Of a stretch of 64,000 nucleotides of DNA, positions 1 through 13,841 are shown one piece after another. Within the stretch, counting starts at the first letter, position 1, and every line of letters starts with the position of its first letter. The translations under genes and the position numbers were made by a program. The DNA is from Atherinomorus stipes (taxonomy: Eukaryota > Chordata > Actinopteri > Atheriniformes > Atherinidae): the NCBI GenBank assembly GCA_023101725.1, contig JALJCO010010310.1, forward strand, positions 22,501-86,500, read 5' to 3'. The notes below the pieces were generated by a model. That model ran no database searches. It saw only the letters and a program-made list of their open reading frames with translations, and was not told the origin of the DNA.

Positions 1-432
1 GACATCTGACCTGCACGACCAAACGCTCCAAACGTTACTTTAAAACTTCAATATTTCCCCAAATATTTCATCATTTACATGATCACAACCTGCTTTTTTA
101 CAAACTAGTCCTCCTGAGTAATTACATGTGAGGAACTGATCTAATATTCTGAGTTTCACAGAACAACACACACGTATCCACACAGTGGGTTAATATCTGT
201 GAGCAGCCGATCCCTTCGGTCCCGATGAAGCCGCTCAGTTGAGCGTTTAGGCTCCTGCAGCCTGAACTGGACCCAGAATGCAGGAAACAATCAGGAGAAT
301 GCGCCGCATTCTGGTGGAAGCATGTCGGCTATTTAAGCTTCTCCAATGGCTCCCTCTTTTGGCAAGAAGCCGGAGTGAAAGCGTGCAAACTGGAAACCCT
401 GCAGAGAACAGCTGTGAGGTGCAGCTGCTTAC
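1..432. other. slc66a2 intron 2 (partial), no further exon recognised
   Basis: Sequence downstream of the exon 2 donor. No repeat family or coding segment is recognised. The plus-strand ORFs here are antisense shadows of the exon. Confidence 0.6.
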
Positions 433-2547
<2,115 letters not shown>

Positions 2548-3595
2548 ACGATATTTTCCAGACTACAAGTCAGACTTTTTTCATACTATAGCTCCGACTG
2601 TGACTTATACATCAGAATATCTACGATTTATCATATTTCTAAGTGGTAATTCATGCCGACATGAACTGACCGAAGGATGTTTATCCTGTAAATTTCTGAC
2701 TTTGTGATAAAAGTAGAACTTTATGGGGATTTCCGCCCGGAGCGGTTTGGCCTTCCTTTCGGCATGGCGCGTCCTGTCTGTTTCTGTTTAATCGGAAAAG
2801 GCTGAAGGTGGGGGTAGGTGTTTGTGGGTGAAGGACGAACTTTATAATAACGCAATGTTTGTTTGAGGCCGGAGACTATACAGTGTGTTAGAGGTTAGAT
2901 TAGCCAGTCGATAACGTGCTAATTGTCGGCGAAACACACAAGCATTGAAAGCGTCTCTTTTTGGCAGTCCCAGTTGTTCCACTGGAAACGGGGGGCAGAC
3001 CGTTTAGATGTTTGTGTGTTTTAAGCGCACAATGTTAGCACGCAGTACGCTGCTGGCTTGCTGATGCTGTGAGTGCCGGTGTTGTGCCCCCCGGCGACAA
3101 AAAACGTGTGTTTTTTATAAAGTTCGGTCTCCCGGGCGGCGCGCGCGTTAGTTAGAATGAAAATATGTTTGGAGTTTATACGATTTAAACAGTATAACAG
3201 AGCAGGAACGGCTGATGTTACATGGCCCGGAGAGGAAGTGTCCAAATGTTTCAACTCTGAAACCGGAACGCGGAAGCGTGATAATCCCCTATTCTAGTAA
3301 ATTTACGACTTCCACATTTTAATTTAATTTAATTTAACTTACTTGACACTTAAAAGTGTCAATTCATGCCGACTGAAATGAGCCAGTTTATCTTTAATGA
3401 TGATGTTTATGATCATTTACAGGCATCGACTTTGTTATTGGAGTGATCGGAGAATATTTAGCAGAAACAACTGGAAAATAAATAAATAAATAAATAAATA
3501 AATAAATACTACTTTTATTCCAGTGCAACTTATAGTTCTTTTCCTCTTCATGACGCATTTTTTGACTGATGCGACTTATAGTCCGGAAAATACGG
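2548..3595. repeat. TIR element of the CGTATTTTCCGGACTATAAG type with GC-rich interior
   Basis: The left end is ACGATATTTTCCAGACTACA; the right end TATAGTCCGGAAAATACGGT at 3580-3595 is its inverse complement with a few changes. Related ends occur at 13842-14075 and 45216-45788. The interior at about 2700-3290 is GC-rich and unlike the termini, so it may be a separate insertion. An (AAAT)n run lies near 3475-3508. Confidence 0.6.
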
Positions 3596-3985
3596 TAATA
3601 ATAATAAAAATTCCATGAAAATCATGACATTGATTTTGAATTGTGGTTCAACAAAAATATCGAAAACAAACAAAAAATAAAACAAGTAAACAAGCATGAT
3701 GGGGCTCCAAAGCTAAAATGTTCAGCAACACTTTGAGCCAATCACGCAATCAGGTGTTTCTGTAACGTCCAATCAGACGTCTGCACCTGCTGACATGTTG
3801 GTCCATGTTCATGGGAAAGATGCTCTGATGTGTCTCACACAGTTTTTTTTTAATTATTATTTCCAACCCCAATTCTAAATGCAATAATTTATATCATTAA
3901 ATTATAATTTTGTAAATTTTTATTTATTATTAGTTTCTTTAGTTTCTTGTTATTTGAATAACTGTTGTGAATTTAGATTTTCTTT
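3596..3985. repeat. Fragment of Tc1-type MITE (family of 43280-43793)
   Basis: It shares the internal text CAAGCATGATGGGGCT, CCAATCAGACGTCTGCACCT and TGTTGGTCCATGTTCATG with copies at 16142-16560 and 43280-43793. Both termini are degraded or absent. Confidence 0.65.
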
Positions 3986-3999
3986 AACTGCTCCACCAC

Positions 4000-5130
4000 C
4001 CACTTCAGGACCAGGACCTACCAGTTGAGAATGACCAGTGTACAACTGGAACGGCTCTCAGAGAAAATAAAATTCATGTGAAACATCAGAAAATGTCTCT
4101 TTCAGTTTAAAACTTTAATATCTTATAAAAGAAAAGTCACAAATGTGATCAACTTGCAAATCCCACGTTTATCATTCTCTGCGTTTTAGTGAAAAACTGC
4201 TTTTCCAGAATGACGGTGGTGAAAAGATGAATTTCTTTCTATTCTTTAATGTGCATTCTCTTCCTTTCTTCAGCTTATTGTTGCACAATATAAACATTTA
4301 AGCATTTCTGGAGCGACAGTGGAAGAGTGAACATGTTTCAGTGCTACACCGTGTTGCTGCTGCAACTGTTTTCTGATGAGGAGGTTAAACCAGAATCATC
4401 GTAGATGGACGGAGGATGAAATCTAGACTGAAATGACCTCTTTAAATTGTTTTTAATTATTTATATTGCATAACTGGTATGATGTCATTGCCTCTTGGCC
4501 ATGACTCAGTGGGATTGTTGTTGGTTAAATAAAGGTTCAATAAAATAAAATTAAAAATAACCATCAGTTATTTGTAGTTTTATTAAGGCAAAGAGTTTAT
4601 AAAAGGTGCATCGACGCTTTAAAACTCATGACGGGCGGGTACTGGGAGCACTGGTGGACCAGGGTGGGAGGCATCAGCAGCTCCAGATAACACACAGCCC
4701 CCTCCTACTAACCGACTTCTGTCAGACTGATACTACTAACAGCTGATAGTAGTACCTTCCCGAGTACTTTTCCTTCACGATGACGTCTTAAAAAGTGTTT
4801 CAGGCTTCGGTAATTCCTTCTTTCTCCAACAGAACTAAATTCCTGCTCCTGAAAGGGCGCGCTGGTCTGACTGGGCCAGAACCAGTACACGGAGTACACA
4901 AAGCCACGCCCTGCACGCGCTCAGTAAGCGTGCGAGGTTCAGGAAGCGTTCTGATCAGAACCGGGATGAATGAATGTTGGTCATAAACGGGATTTTTATT
5001 CTAAACTCGGAAATAAGAAGCAGGAATGTCGATATTCCAGAAAATAAACTCACTGATGGAGAAACAAGTCTGAAGTTTTCTGTTTGCTAAATAAATGCAG
5101 AAATACGGAGGAGGATTACGGCCACGGAAG
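4000..5130. other. Intergenic; probable LINE 3' tail at about 4440-4560, otherwise no feature
   Basis: 4480-4560 reads CCTCTTGGCCATGACTCAGT then GGTTAAATAAAGG and an A-rich AATAAA run, resembling the 3' tails of fish L2/Rex-type LINEs. The rest of the stretch shows no gene or recognised repeat. Confidence 0.4.
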
Positions 5131-5139
5131 AAAAAAAAA

Positions 5140-5523
5140 CATTCTGAGATTAAAGTCAGAATTCTGACTTTTGCAGAAACTGAAAAAATATAAAAAAGAA
5201 TTTAAAAATCCTGATTTCTTTTTTCTTTTTTTCCAAATGTTCTGGGAAAGAGTTAAAATTCTGAGAAAAGTCAGAATTCTGACTTTTGCAGAAATTGAAA
5301 AACAAAAAAATCTCCATAATTTTTTTTTTACATTTCAAATATTCTGCAGCAAGAATTCAGACTTTTTTCCTTGAATATTTTTTTTTTCTTCAGTGGCCCT
5401 AATCCTCGTCCGTACTGCAACAATTCCTTATTTTTTTTTTTTTCAAAAGATTTCAAAAGTTCTGGAAAAAAGTTAAAATTCTGACTTTATCAGAAACTAA
5501 AAAAAAAAGGAGGAAAAAAAAGT

Positions 5524-5555
<32 letters not shown>

Positions 5556-6235
5556 CTTAGATCAGAAACTGAAAAAAAAATTTCCTGATTTTTTTTTTCA
5601 AATGTTCTGGAAAAAAGTTAAAATTCTGAAAAAAAGTCAGGACTCTGACAAATTTCCAAAGAACATTTGGGGAAAAAAAAAAATTTTTTCCTCCCCTAAT
5701 TTCTGAAAAATTAAGAATTTTGAATTTTTCAGAAATTAAAAAACAAAAACAGAAAAATCTTCAGAATTTTTGTTTTTAATTTCAAATATTCTGCGGCAAG
5801 AATTTAAACTTTTTCCGCCGGAAATTTTTTTTTTCTTAAGTGGCCCTAATCCTCGTCCGTACTGCAACAAGTCCCGATTTCTTTTTCTTTTTTTTCAAAG
5901 AAAAAAGTAAAAATTCTGAGAAAAAAGTCAGAATTTTGACTTTATCAGAAACTGAAAAAAAATCCTGATTTTTTTTTTTTTTAATGTTTTGGGGGAAAAA
6001 AGTAAAAATCCTGAGAAAAAAAAAAACTTTTTTCCAGAACATTTGGGGAGAAAAAAGAAAAAACACAGGAATTTTTTTTTACCCCAATTTCTGAAAAAGT
6101 CAGAATTCTGACTTTTTCAGAAATTAAAAAACCAAAACAAAAAAAAATCTCCAGAATTTTTTTGTTTAATTTAAAATATTCTACGACAATAATTCGGACT
6201 TTTTTCCAGAACATTTTTTCCCTCAGTGGCCCTCA
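5140..6235. repeat. A/T-rich tandem region with hairpin-forming GTCAGAATTCTGAC units
   Basis: Three diverged blocks of about 390-450 bp each end in CAGTGGCCCTAATCCTCGTC (near 5390, 5838 and 6224). They contain homopolymer A/T runs and short palindromes such as GTCAGAATTCTGAC. Short ORFs on both strands are artefacts of the repeats. Confidence 0.7.
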
Positions 6236-7019
6236 TCCTCTTCCGTACAGAAACAATTCACCGACCCTTCAAAACGTCCTCACGTGTTCCGAAAGTTAAA
6301 TGTTCGTGAGGAAGTTCGGTGTCGGTTCTTTCCTGAGTAACAGCAGGAGTTTAAACGCTGCTGAGAACGAGCCTGCTTACGTAAGAGACGCATAGTTTAG
6401 CGGGGAAGGGCCAACATGCCTCAACTTCTCTGCGACCCGGACCCGAACCCGAACCCGAACCCGACACGTCCGGACATCACTTTCTGGCTTCTGGACTCAC
6501 GGAACCGGCGCGTGCTCGGTCCGGTCACAGTGTTGGAGAAGCTCTGCACCACGTTTCACTCACAATTCACCGGTTTGACCTGAAGTTTCTGCTCAAAAAC
6601 GCTCCGATGAAGCCGAGATTCAGGCGTCCACGCGCGGACGTGGTCGCGAGCGTGAGGATTTCACTCCGGGATGCGACATTTTCACTCACCAGCCGCCTTC
6701 AGAAGCGCCACGCGCACTCTTACGCCAGCGTGGGTTCTCCTGCAGATCCAACTTTCAAACCCCAGCTCGCCCAAACGCGGGGGGGTGGGCGTGCACGCGC
6801 AGTCATGCACACGCGCGCACAGGCACAAACCAACATTTAAAAAAAAGAAAAAAACATATGCACGTTAGAAGGTGTGACGTATGCGTGTTTTTGTGAGGTG
6901 GGGACACGTCACGCGCTGCAGCCCGCAGGGATGAATAAAACTCTTCCTCGAGCCGTAAATGAAACTACAGATTCACGTGCGCATTCAGAACTACATCTGC
7001 CACACACGCCAGCGTCGCT
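6236..7019. other. Intergenic GC-rich stretch, no gene recognised
   Basis: CpG-containing sequence with a short GAACCC repeat near 6440-6460. The overlapping short ORFs lack any recognisable domain. It could be distal promoter sequence, but nothing specific is visible. Confidence 0.4.
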
Positions 7020-8290
7020 AGGGGTGTGCGATACTGCAAGATTAGATATCGATCCGATACCACGTAGATAAAGGGATAGTATTGTCGATACACGTTTTAA
7101 TACCGCTGTCAAATTAACAGATTTATGCAAAGAGATCATTTTGTGGCATGTGTGCACTATTTTTATATCAATGCATAAATGACAAAATTATTGATCGTAT
7201 AATAAAAATCAGAATTTGGCATTATCTCACAAGAGAAGCTGATTTTTTGACTGAATCCACCAAAAAACACATCTCCTCCTTATTTGGGCGTTTATTTGAT
7301 TTTGCGTACTTTTGAGTTTTATTTTTCTCAAAAATAAAATGTTGCTAAAAAATTTAAATATCACATCACTTCGCCATTTTTCATCTTCTGCGAGTCAAAA
7401 TCTAAATTTGCTGATATACATTAATTTAAGATTTTATATAATATTTTATCTATATATTTAAAATATATATTTCTTTATTTTTTTTAATGGTTCTTTTAAT
7501 CAGATTCTCCATAGAAACGTCACCAAAAGCGTGATGGTAAAGACATTTTACCGTTTTTAGCTTACTGTGCTCTAAACTCTAAAATGGTAGAGTTATCATA
7601 AATAACAATGTTTTTTAGAATAATATTAAGTTTTCACACAAAAATCTTTAAATTTCTATAAACTAGAAGCTGTTTGATAATGATGCATGATAAAAAATAT
7701 CAAACTTGTCATCATAAGTTAGGAAAAAACTTGCTGTTCCAGTATTTAAAATGTCTGTCGTCTGTCCAGCATGTGCTTGAGTTTCAGCACAAACTGACAC
7801 AGTTAGAATCAGATTTTAAATAAACTTTATTTTTCTAAAAACATTTAGCGACATATTTATTTTAAAAATCAATAAATGGATTACACATTTTTGTCAAATA
7901 TGATAAGAAATCACTCATTTTGTATTTTAATGAATGTATACAAAAAAAGCCCGAACATTTTTAGCATTTTTCTAGTAGAAAGATAAAACACTGCATATGT
8001 AGAACCTGTTCTGGGGACATAGGGAATGCACAACAAAATAGCTCCATAAAAATGCTTTAAAAATGTTGAAAATATGCTTTAATGAAATTTTAGACAGACA
8101 TGAGGTATTTTGTACAATCACCACTTGTTGTTAATACATTTATATATTTTTTTAAATTAAACAGGGACACTAAAAAGCCCGGAATCAAATAAACAGCAAA
8201 AACCCATAAAGGCAGATATTCCTAAAGATTCTGATCGTTTTCAAGTGTCAATTCACATTGATACCAACGTTGGAATCGACATTAGTATCG
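7020..8290. repeat. hAT-like relic with TAGGGGTGTGCGATACT terminus
   Basis: The left end AGGGGTGTGCGATACTGC at about 7020 has the look of fish hAT-like termini. The other side holds degenerate ATCGATACC/GGTATCGAT text (8255-8295). The body is A/T-rich with no coding potential. The right boundary is uncertain. Confidence 0.45.
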
Positions 8291-8315
8291 ATCTGCTCAC
8301 TAGTCGCCATTCAAC

Positions 8316-8325
8316 TCTCGCGAGA
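8316..8325. promoter_or_regulatory. TCTCGCGAGA palindromic promoter motif upstream of hsbp1
   Basis: A perfect 10-bp TCTCGCGAGA lies 122 bp upstream of the hsbp1 ATG, in a CpG-containing stretch without a TATA box. In vertebrates this motif is an activator site of housekeeping promoters, bound by BANP when unmethylated. Confidence 0.6.
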
Positions 8326-8447
8326 CTTTGCGCGTTGTTGCACAGCTGACTACGGTGGATAAAAGTGGCTCCTAGCTGCGCCTGCTAGCTGAACATTTCT
8401 GCGTTTCTGAGGACCGTGAAGGCACCGATCATCACTTTTGCTGCGTC

Positions 8448-8492
8448 ATGGCGGAGACGGACCCCAAGTCGGTGCAGGACCTCACCAACGTG
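8448..8492 (+). CDS. hsbp1: hsbp1 coding exon 1
   Basis: 45 nt encoding [15 protein letters not shown], with donor GTG|GTGAGT at 8493. The phase at the end is 0. Confidence 0.95.
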
Positions 8493-11257
8493 GTGAGTCG
8501 TGACCGCGGCGCGAGCTAGCGTCGTAGCGTTAGCCACTCATGCTAACAGGATGCTAACGACGACGAGCCAGGGAGCAAAGTTTACCCCCAGCGTGGTACT
8601 TCTGTAGTAATTTATGTTGCTTTTTGTGTGTATTTTAAGATGTGCGCGTGGGTTACGCTTGGTTTGATTAAATTAAAATGCTGTGACTCTTTTTTTAACC
8701 TCCTTACTTTATGTAACGGCTAGCCGCTCATGTTCATGACATCACCAGCTCGCAGTATCGACCCTGAAATATTCACAGTATTACTACTACATATTAGTAC
8801 AAACAGTCGTATAAATGGTGATATTAACTTGTCTGCGTTTCTTTTATGACTTGTGAAGCTGAATTTTACTTCGCTGATAATAATGTGAAGTGTGCGTTGC
8901 CATGGAGATGAGCCATAAAGCTACTCTGCCTCCCAAACATGCAGATTATCGACAACTCGACACATTTGGGTAAAAATCTATATTTTTATTAAACAGAGCG
9001 ACACTTTAGTGTAATTTCATGTCATTTCAACTCAAAACTCAGAATAAACCAGATTAGTTGGTTTAAATGTTGAAAAAATCCAGCATTTTAACCAGTTCTC
9101 TGCGGTCAATATATAGATAAATGCTCATAAAGATGTTAATGATTATCTCCATGGTTACCCTTTCCATTGTTGGCATGGAAACAAGCAGATGTCCGTTTTT
9201 ATCCCTCAGTTGAAGTTGCGTTTTCCATCATCTGAGGAAACTGAAACTGGCATCTTTGACATTTTTAGGTAGAAATGATGTGTCGTCCTTATTTTCTCCA
9301 GAAGAGTGATGCTTTCTTCTTCTTCTTCTCCTCTCGCAGGTCCAGACGCTGCTGCAGCAGATGCAGGACAAGTTCCAGACCATGTCAGACCAGATCATCG
9401 GGAGGAATATCCTCATTAATAATAATAATTAGTTATTTTTCTTCGTTTTTAGGTGGATTATGTTTCGTATTTGTTTGCATTCAGCTGAATGTTTTTAAGT
9501 TTACTGGATGGCAGCAGTTCTGTTACCGTGCAGCTTCTGCTTCAGGCAGGCGGCTGCTCGGTGTCGTCCTGATGATTGCCTGCAGCTTCAACCCCCAAAT
9601 CCTACTAATGGCACCGTGCGAATGCCCCAGTCGTCATGAAAATACTTGAAGATGGTAAATTAGTGTTTCCAAATGCTCTGTAGTGAATTAACATGTCAAA
9701 CAGTGGGCTTAGTGGACACAGACATAATGAATGCGAAGACTGAATATTCCAGGCAAACTATCGGATTTTGGGCTCAAAAGGGAACTTAAGTGTAATAGAA
9801 ATAATCTGTGGTGGAAAATAACTTGGAGGAAAAGAGTGGGAACCCTGTCATTGTGAAAAGTTTCATTGTAATAGGAGTTAAGGGGAAAAAAAGCTTAGTT
9901 GTATGCTAATATGGGAAAAAGTCTAGCCATTCATTTATTTAAAACTGAAATTAAAGCAAACGCTCACATTTGGTGCACAAAGTTATAAAAACTTATTTTG
10001 AAAACATGGTTCTTGCAGGTTTCAGCTACTAAAATTTAAGACCTTTATGAATCAACATGATGTATTATTAAAAACATTCAAATCGCAGAAATTCAAAATA
10101 GGACTCGATAAAAAAAAAAAAAAAATCTAATTACAGGGTTTGTAATTTATCAATCTTGATTGCTTAATATTTGCCCCCAAAAGTAACTTTAAAAGACATT
10201 AGTATTGTCAAGTCAAGTGTTATTCAAGAAAAAATGCATTTAATTGGATTTTAATTTTTAAAAAAAAACTGAAAATACCCTCGTAGCTCTCTGAACCTTT
10301 TGAGAAAGACAAACAGAATCAACTTCTGATATTTTATCAATAAATAATAAATATTAAAAAGCCTTAAACTTCAAGTTCAGAATTTTAGACTTTTAAGACC
10401 CTGCAAGAACCCTGGAAAAGGAGTTTAGAAAAACTTATCAGGTCCAAAACCCTTTAAGTCAGAAACAACTTAAACATTCTTGATAATTACAAAACGCTCA
10501 AAAATTAAAGTCCTCGACTTTCTTTTGAAAATCACAACGCTCAATTACAACAAAGTTCACTATAAATCATAATCCTCAATAATAATCTCTTTATAATCAC
10601 AATATTTAATACTCTAATAATGAATGTCAATATATGAAACACAGATTTTGGTAGGTATTAATTTCCACGTCCTTTAATTAGGGAGGCACAATGTTGGAAT
10701 TTTGGCCGATATCTGATATGCTGATATTTTAGTACTCGTGGCCAATAACTGATATTGATACAGATATTAAAACTGAAAAATTCCTTAACTTGTGTGATGT
10801 ATAACAAGTCAGACTTAATGACAGTTCAAACGAAACTAACAGAATATGTGCGTGATTTTTAGAGCCACCTGGAGTTTCTGCTCCCTGAGACAGAAAACAG
10901 GAAATATTTGGTTATTTGCAGCAATGAGCGTATAAACTGTTCACACACAACATCCTAACAGAAACTGTCTTTAGAAGTTTTAGTCTGTAAAAAATAAGTT
11001 TTTTTTTTTTTTAGACTGTAGAAACAGCTGATCGGTTAAATATGGGGGGGGGGGGCGTTCCTCTCAGACAGAATTCGCTCCTTCAGTTGGAGAAGCTTCT
11101 GGATCCTGAAAGACACTCGTTTCTCTGTTTGACATCTTTGATTGATGGAAATGAAACTTATTTTTCCAACCAGGAGTTTTATGAAAATGAAATGAAAAAC
11201 ACTTTATTTGTACCAGAAGGGAAATTAAACATTGTAAGAAGCTCACTTTTTAAAATT

Positions 11258-11288
<31 letters not shown>

Positions 11289-12026
11289 TTAATAATATAA
11301 CAATAATAATCAGTCAGTCTTGTTCTTCAGGATGGGCGATTCCGAAATTTTCATGTCGATATGATACCAGTAGTTTGGCACTTTTTCAGCGATACTGATA
11401 CTTTTTGTCCTTTAAAAGAAAATCACGTGTACATTTTGCATTAATATCTTGAATGCAGGACAGTATTAGATATAAGTAAAACCTGAGAACAGAAGTACTC
11501 GAAAGAAACGCTTTTAAAACAATTACAAATTATAGTGATAAAATTAAACAAAAATAGATTTAAAATGTCTTTAAATTATCAAATAACATAATATATGCTA
11601 ACTACAATAAAAGTGGAAAATGTTAAAATATAAAATGTAATAGTTATATTACAAATTTACCAAAACATAATGCACAATAACCGGCATTAAACCACTGAAA
11701 GACAACAAAACATCATCATCATCACTAACAGCAGCAGCAACATAAAAAAAAGTATCGATTCCGATATTTTTTCTGGCTGATATTGAAGTATCGGTATGCC
11801 CATCCCTCTCTGGAACGCTGCTCTGACTTGTTCCTCTCCGTTTCCCCGAATCATTAACCTCGTGTCCGCTCAGGTTTTCTTTCGTTCCTTAACCGGTTTT
11901 CTACTCGACGAGATGAGCACGCGCATCGACGACCTGGAGAAGAACATCGCGGATCTGATGACCCAGGCCGGCGTGGAGGAGGTCGAGGCGACGCCTGAAA
12001 AGCCCAAAGAGGGGCAAGGATCGTAA
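8448..12026 (+). CDS. hsbp1: hsbp1, heat shock factor binding protein 1 (complete, 3 coding exons)
   Basis: Exons 8448-8492, 9340-9406 and 11905-12026 join to a 77-residue protein, [13 protein letters not shown]... to ...KEGQGS, near the 76 residues of human HSBP1. It is a single heptad-repeat coiled coil: [19 protein letters not shown], then [21 protein letters not shown]1 forms helical oligomers and binds the trimerisation region of HSF1 to dampen the heat-shock response. The C-terminal tail after GVEE is divergent, as usual in the family. The ATG has G at -3 and +4. Intron 1 is GT-AG. Intron 2 is a U12-type AT-AC intron of 2,498 bp. The stop is TAA at 12024-12026, followed by another stop. 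A further short intron probably lies in the 3' UTR. The call is very secure; a versus b paralogue cannot be decided. Confidence 0.95.
8493..9339 (+). other. hsbp1 intron 1, no repeat recognised
   Basis: An 847-bp GT-AG intron. Nothing further is recognised apart from T-rich sequence before the acceptor. Confidence 0.7.
9340..9406 (+). CDS. hsbp1: hsbp1 coding exon 2
   Basis: The acceptor is CTCTCGCAG at 9331-9339. 67 nt encode [20 protein letters not shown] plus GR and the first base of an Ile codon. No GT donor exists at the homologous end; instead the exon runs straight into ATATCCTC. Confidence 0.95.
9407..9414 (+). promoter_or_regulatory. U12-type 5' splice site (AT-AC intron)
   Basis: ATATCCTC matches the U12 5' splice-site consensus ATATCCTT at 7 of 8 positions. 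It follows the GGGAGGA exon end exactly where the protein requires the boundary. Confidence 0.9.
10005..10414. mobile_element. hAT-like MITE with GGTTCTTGCAGG termini, in hsbp1 intron 2
   Basis: The left end is CATGGTTCTTGCAGG and the right end CCTGCAAGAACCCTG. The family is shared with 12535-13719 and a fragment near 20100. Confidence 0.7.
10679..11046 (+). mobile_element. Carrier I hAT-like MITE without the inner satellite element
   Basis: It starts TAGGGAGGCACAATGTTGGA, continues with the carrier I text GCCGATATCTGATATGC, and ends with TCTTTAGAAGTTTT...CTGATCGGTTAAATAT before a poly-G run. No TAGGGGTGGGAAAAA insert or 125-bp satellite is present. The right terminus is truncated. Confidence 0.75.
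11327..11808. mobile_element. hAT-like MITE with GGATGGGCGATTCCG / CGGTATGCCCATCCC termini
   Basis: It has inverted termini around an A/T-rich body. A diverged, inverted fragment of the same family lies at about 23290-23650. An (AT)n run lies just before it at 11256-11282. Confidence 0.6.
11885..11904 (+). promoter_or_regulatory. U12-type branch site and AC acceptor
   Basis: TTCCTTAAC at 11885-11893 is a perfect U12 branch-point consensus. It lies about 12 nt before the AC at 11903-11904. Joining A at 9406 to TC at 11905 restores ATC (Ile) of [12 protein letters not shown]. Confidence 0.92.
11905..12026 (+). CDS. hsbp1: hsbp1 coding exon 3
   Basis: 122 nt including the stop. It encodes [20 protein letters not shown] and the acidic/lysine tail ending GQGS. 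Confidence 0.95.
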
Positions 12027-12490
12027 TGAAGGTGACGAACGGCAGCTTTCGTCCTCGCTCGGCTCCTTCCGGCTCCGCCTCGGCTCATTCCTGTTTCTCT
12101 TTTCTGTCCTTCAGGTTCCCGAGGAAGGCGAAGTCGCTCCGACTCTCCCTCTGAAAACCACTTCTTGATTTGGTGTGTTGTTGTGTGAAATGCTTTTTAT
12201 ATATTGAATATTGTGAAACGGTTACGTGATGACTTGAACAGTTGAACGTTGTTTGTAAGCTAGCATAGCCTAACATGCCCCTCAGAACTTCGAAGCGCAG
12301 GATTGGAGCTCACGGGAACGGTGCACCAGCTGGGAGGTTATTTAGCCGCCATCATTTAGTCATCACGGCGGCGCGGGCGACGCCTCCGTCCCCGTGAAAC
12401 CTCCACACCGACACGGCTGAACGTTGGGAAAAAGCGCGGGATGCATTCCACTTCTGAGACTCTATTAAAGTTGTTTAATACACTTCTGTC
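12027..12490 (+). other. hsbp1: hsbp1 3' UTR with a probable 83-nt intron and polyA signal
   Basis: After the stop, AAG|GTGACG (donor at 12032) and TCCTTCAG (acceptor ending 12114) would remove 83 nt. The exon from 12115 then runs to ATTAAA at 12464-12469, with a GT-rich stretch after it. Confidence 0.55.
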
Positions 12491-12534
12491 CGTCATCTGT
12501 GACAAATGTCCGAACCAGCGAGGAATCTGGTTTC

Positions 12535-13719
12535 CAGGGTTCTTGCAGGGTCTTCGAAAGTCTAAAAATTATGAATTTAAAATTTAAGGTCTTAAAAAGG
12601 GACATTTTTTTTTTTTTCATCCAAGGTGTTAATTTTGACTTTTATTCGTTCCGGAGAATCAGAATACGCCGAAGTTGATTCAGATCGCTACGAGGGATAT
12701 TTTCTTCTTTTTTTTTTTATTTTAAAAGAAATTGATATGCATGTAATCAGAGCTGCAGCTAGCGATTACTTAAAGTCGATTAATCGATCGATCAATCAGA
12801 TAAGCTCTTAATATGTTTTTAAAGATGCTACTGAGATGCAGTGGAGTAATAATGAGTAACAGGAACAAGTAGGAGCATTACTGCCCCCCACTGGTAGGGA
12901 GTGTCCGGAAATAGTTCATACAGACCGGAAGTGACGCGTGAAGCAGGACTTTAAAAAGTTAAACGAAGCATCAATTACTAAAATATTGATGGATTAATTC
13001 GACTATTTTGATTTATTGTTTCAGCCCGAGATGTGATGCATTTTTCTTGATTACTTCAGTTAATGTCTGCGTCTATTTGATTTGGTCGTTCACTAAAATA
13101 CATTTTTTAAGTAACTTTTTGGGGCCGTTGTTACGAGATTAATCAAGATTGATGAAATGCAAATAGGGATGCACCGAAGGACGCAAATCACCGAAACAAC
13201 GCGGCCAAAACTTGTCACGTCCAGCGCGCGAATATTGTTTTTATGTGATAAAACTTTTAATTTCAGTCTTTCAGTCAGTTATCAGCCTGGATAGTATTTG
13301 TTGTTGTAGTACTACAGAGAAAAACTTAAAAGGCATTATGTAATGTGCATGAGTGGGATCAAACTAAATACTTTATTTAGAATTTTAATTTAAATTGTGC
13401 ATTGCTGTAATGTCAGTGGTACATAAATATTTTGATACTGTTGTAATTGAGTTATTGCAATGTCTTGATTTTAGTGAGGTTACACATCGTAGCCAAAAAT
13501 GCGGATATGGTTCTAATAACTGACAATTAATTTTGGTGTTTGGGTTTTCTGCTTTGGTTTGCTCATTTTTCGTCTTCGGTGCATTCCTTATTGCAAACCA
13601 CGTTTTTTTCTTTTTTAAATCAAGTCCCATTTTGAATTTCTGTGATTTGAATGTTTCTAATAAAGCATCATGTTGGTCTTAAATTTGATTTAAAAGGCCT
13701 GAAACCTGCAAGAACCCTG
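12535..13719. mobile_element. hAT-like element with CAGGGTTCTTGCAGGG ends, containing two nested repeats
   Basis: The left end is CAGGGTTCTTGCAGGGTC and the right end CCTGCAAGAACCCTG. Inside are a hAT-like piece at about 12750-13032 (GAGCTGCAGCTAGCGATTAC ... GTTTCAGCCCGAG) and the element at 13164-13589. Confidence 0.65.
13164..13589. mobile_element. Nested hAT-like MITE (TAGGGATGCACCGAAGG / CTTCGGTGCATTCC)
   Basis: It has inverted termini. The flanks AATGCAAA and ATTGCAAA match at 7 of 8 positions, consistent with an 8-bp target duplication. Confidence 0.7.
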
Positions 13720-13841
13720 TTTTATGATGCATCTGTCTGGAATATAAGGTGTTGCATGTGTTTTGGTCTATACTGCATGTTGTGTGATTTATTTTATTTT
13801 AGACCCTGAAGTGAAATAAGCTGAAGGAAACCGGGCATTTA

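Noticed and set aside
6430..6465. GAACCC repeats considered as a telomere-like remnant
   Set aside because: Too short and not the vertebrate TTAGGG repeat.
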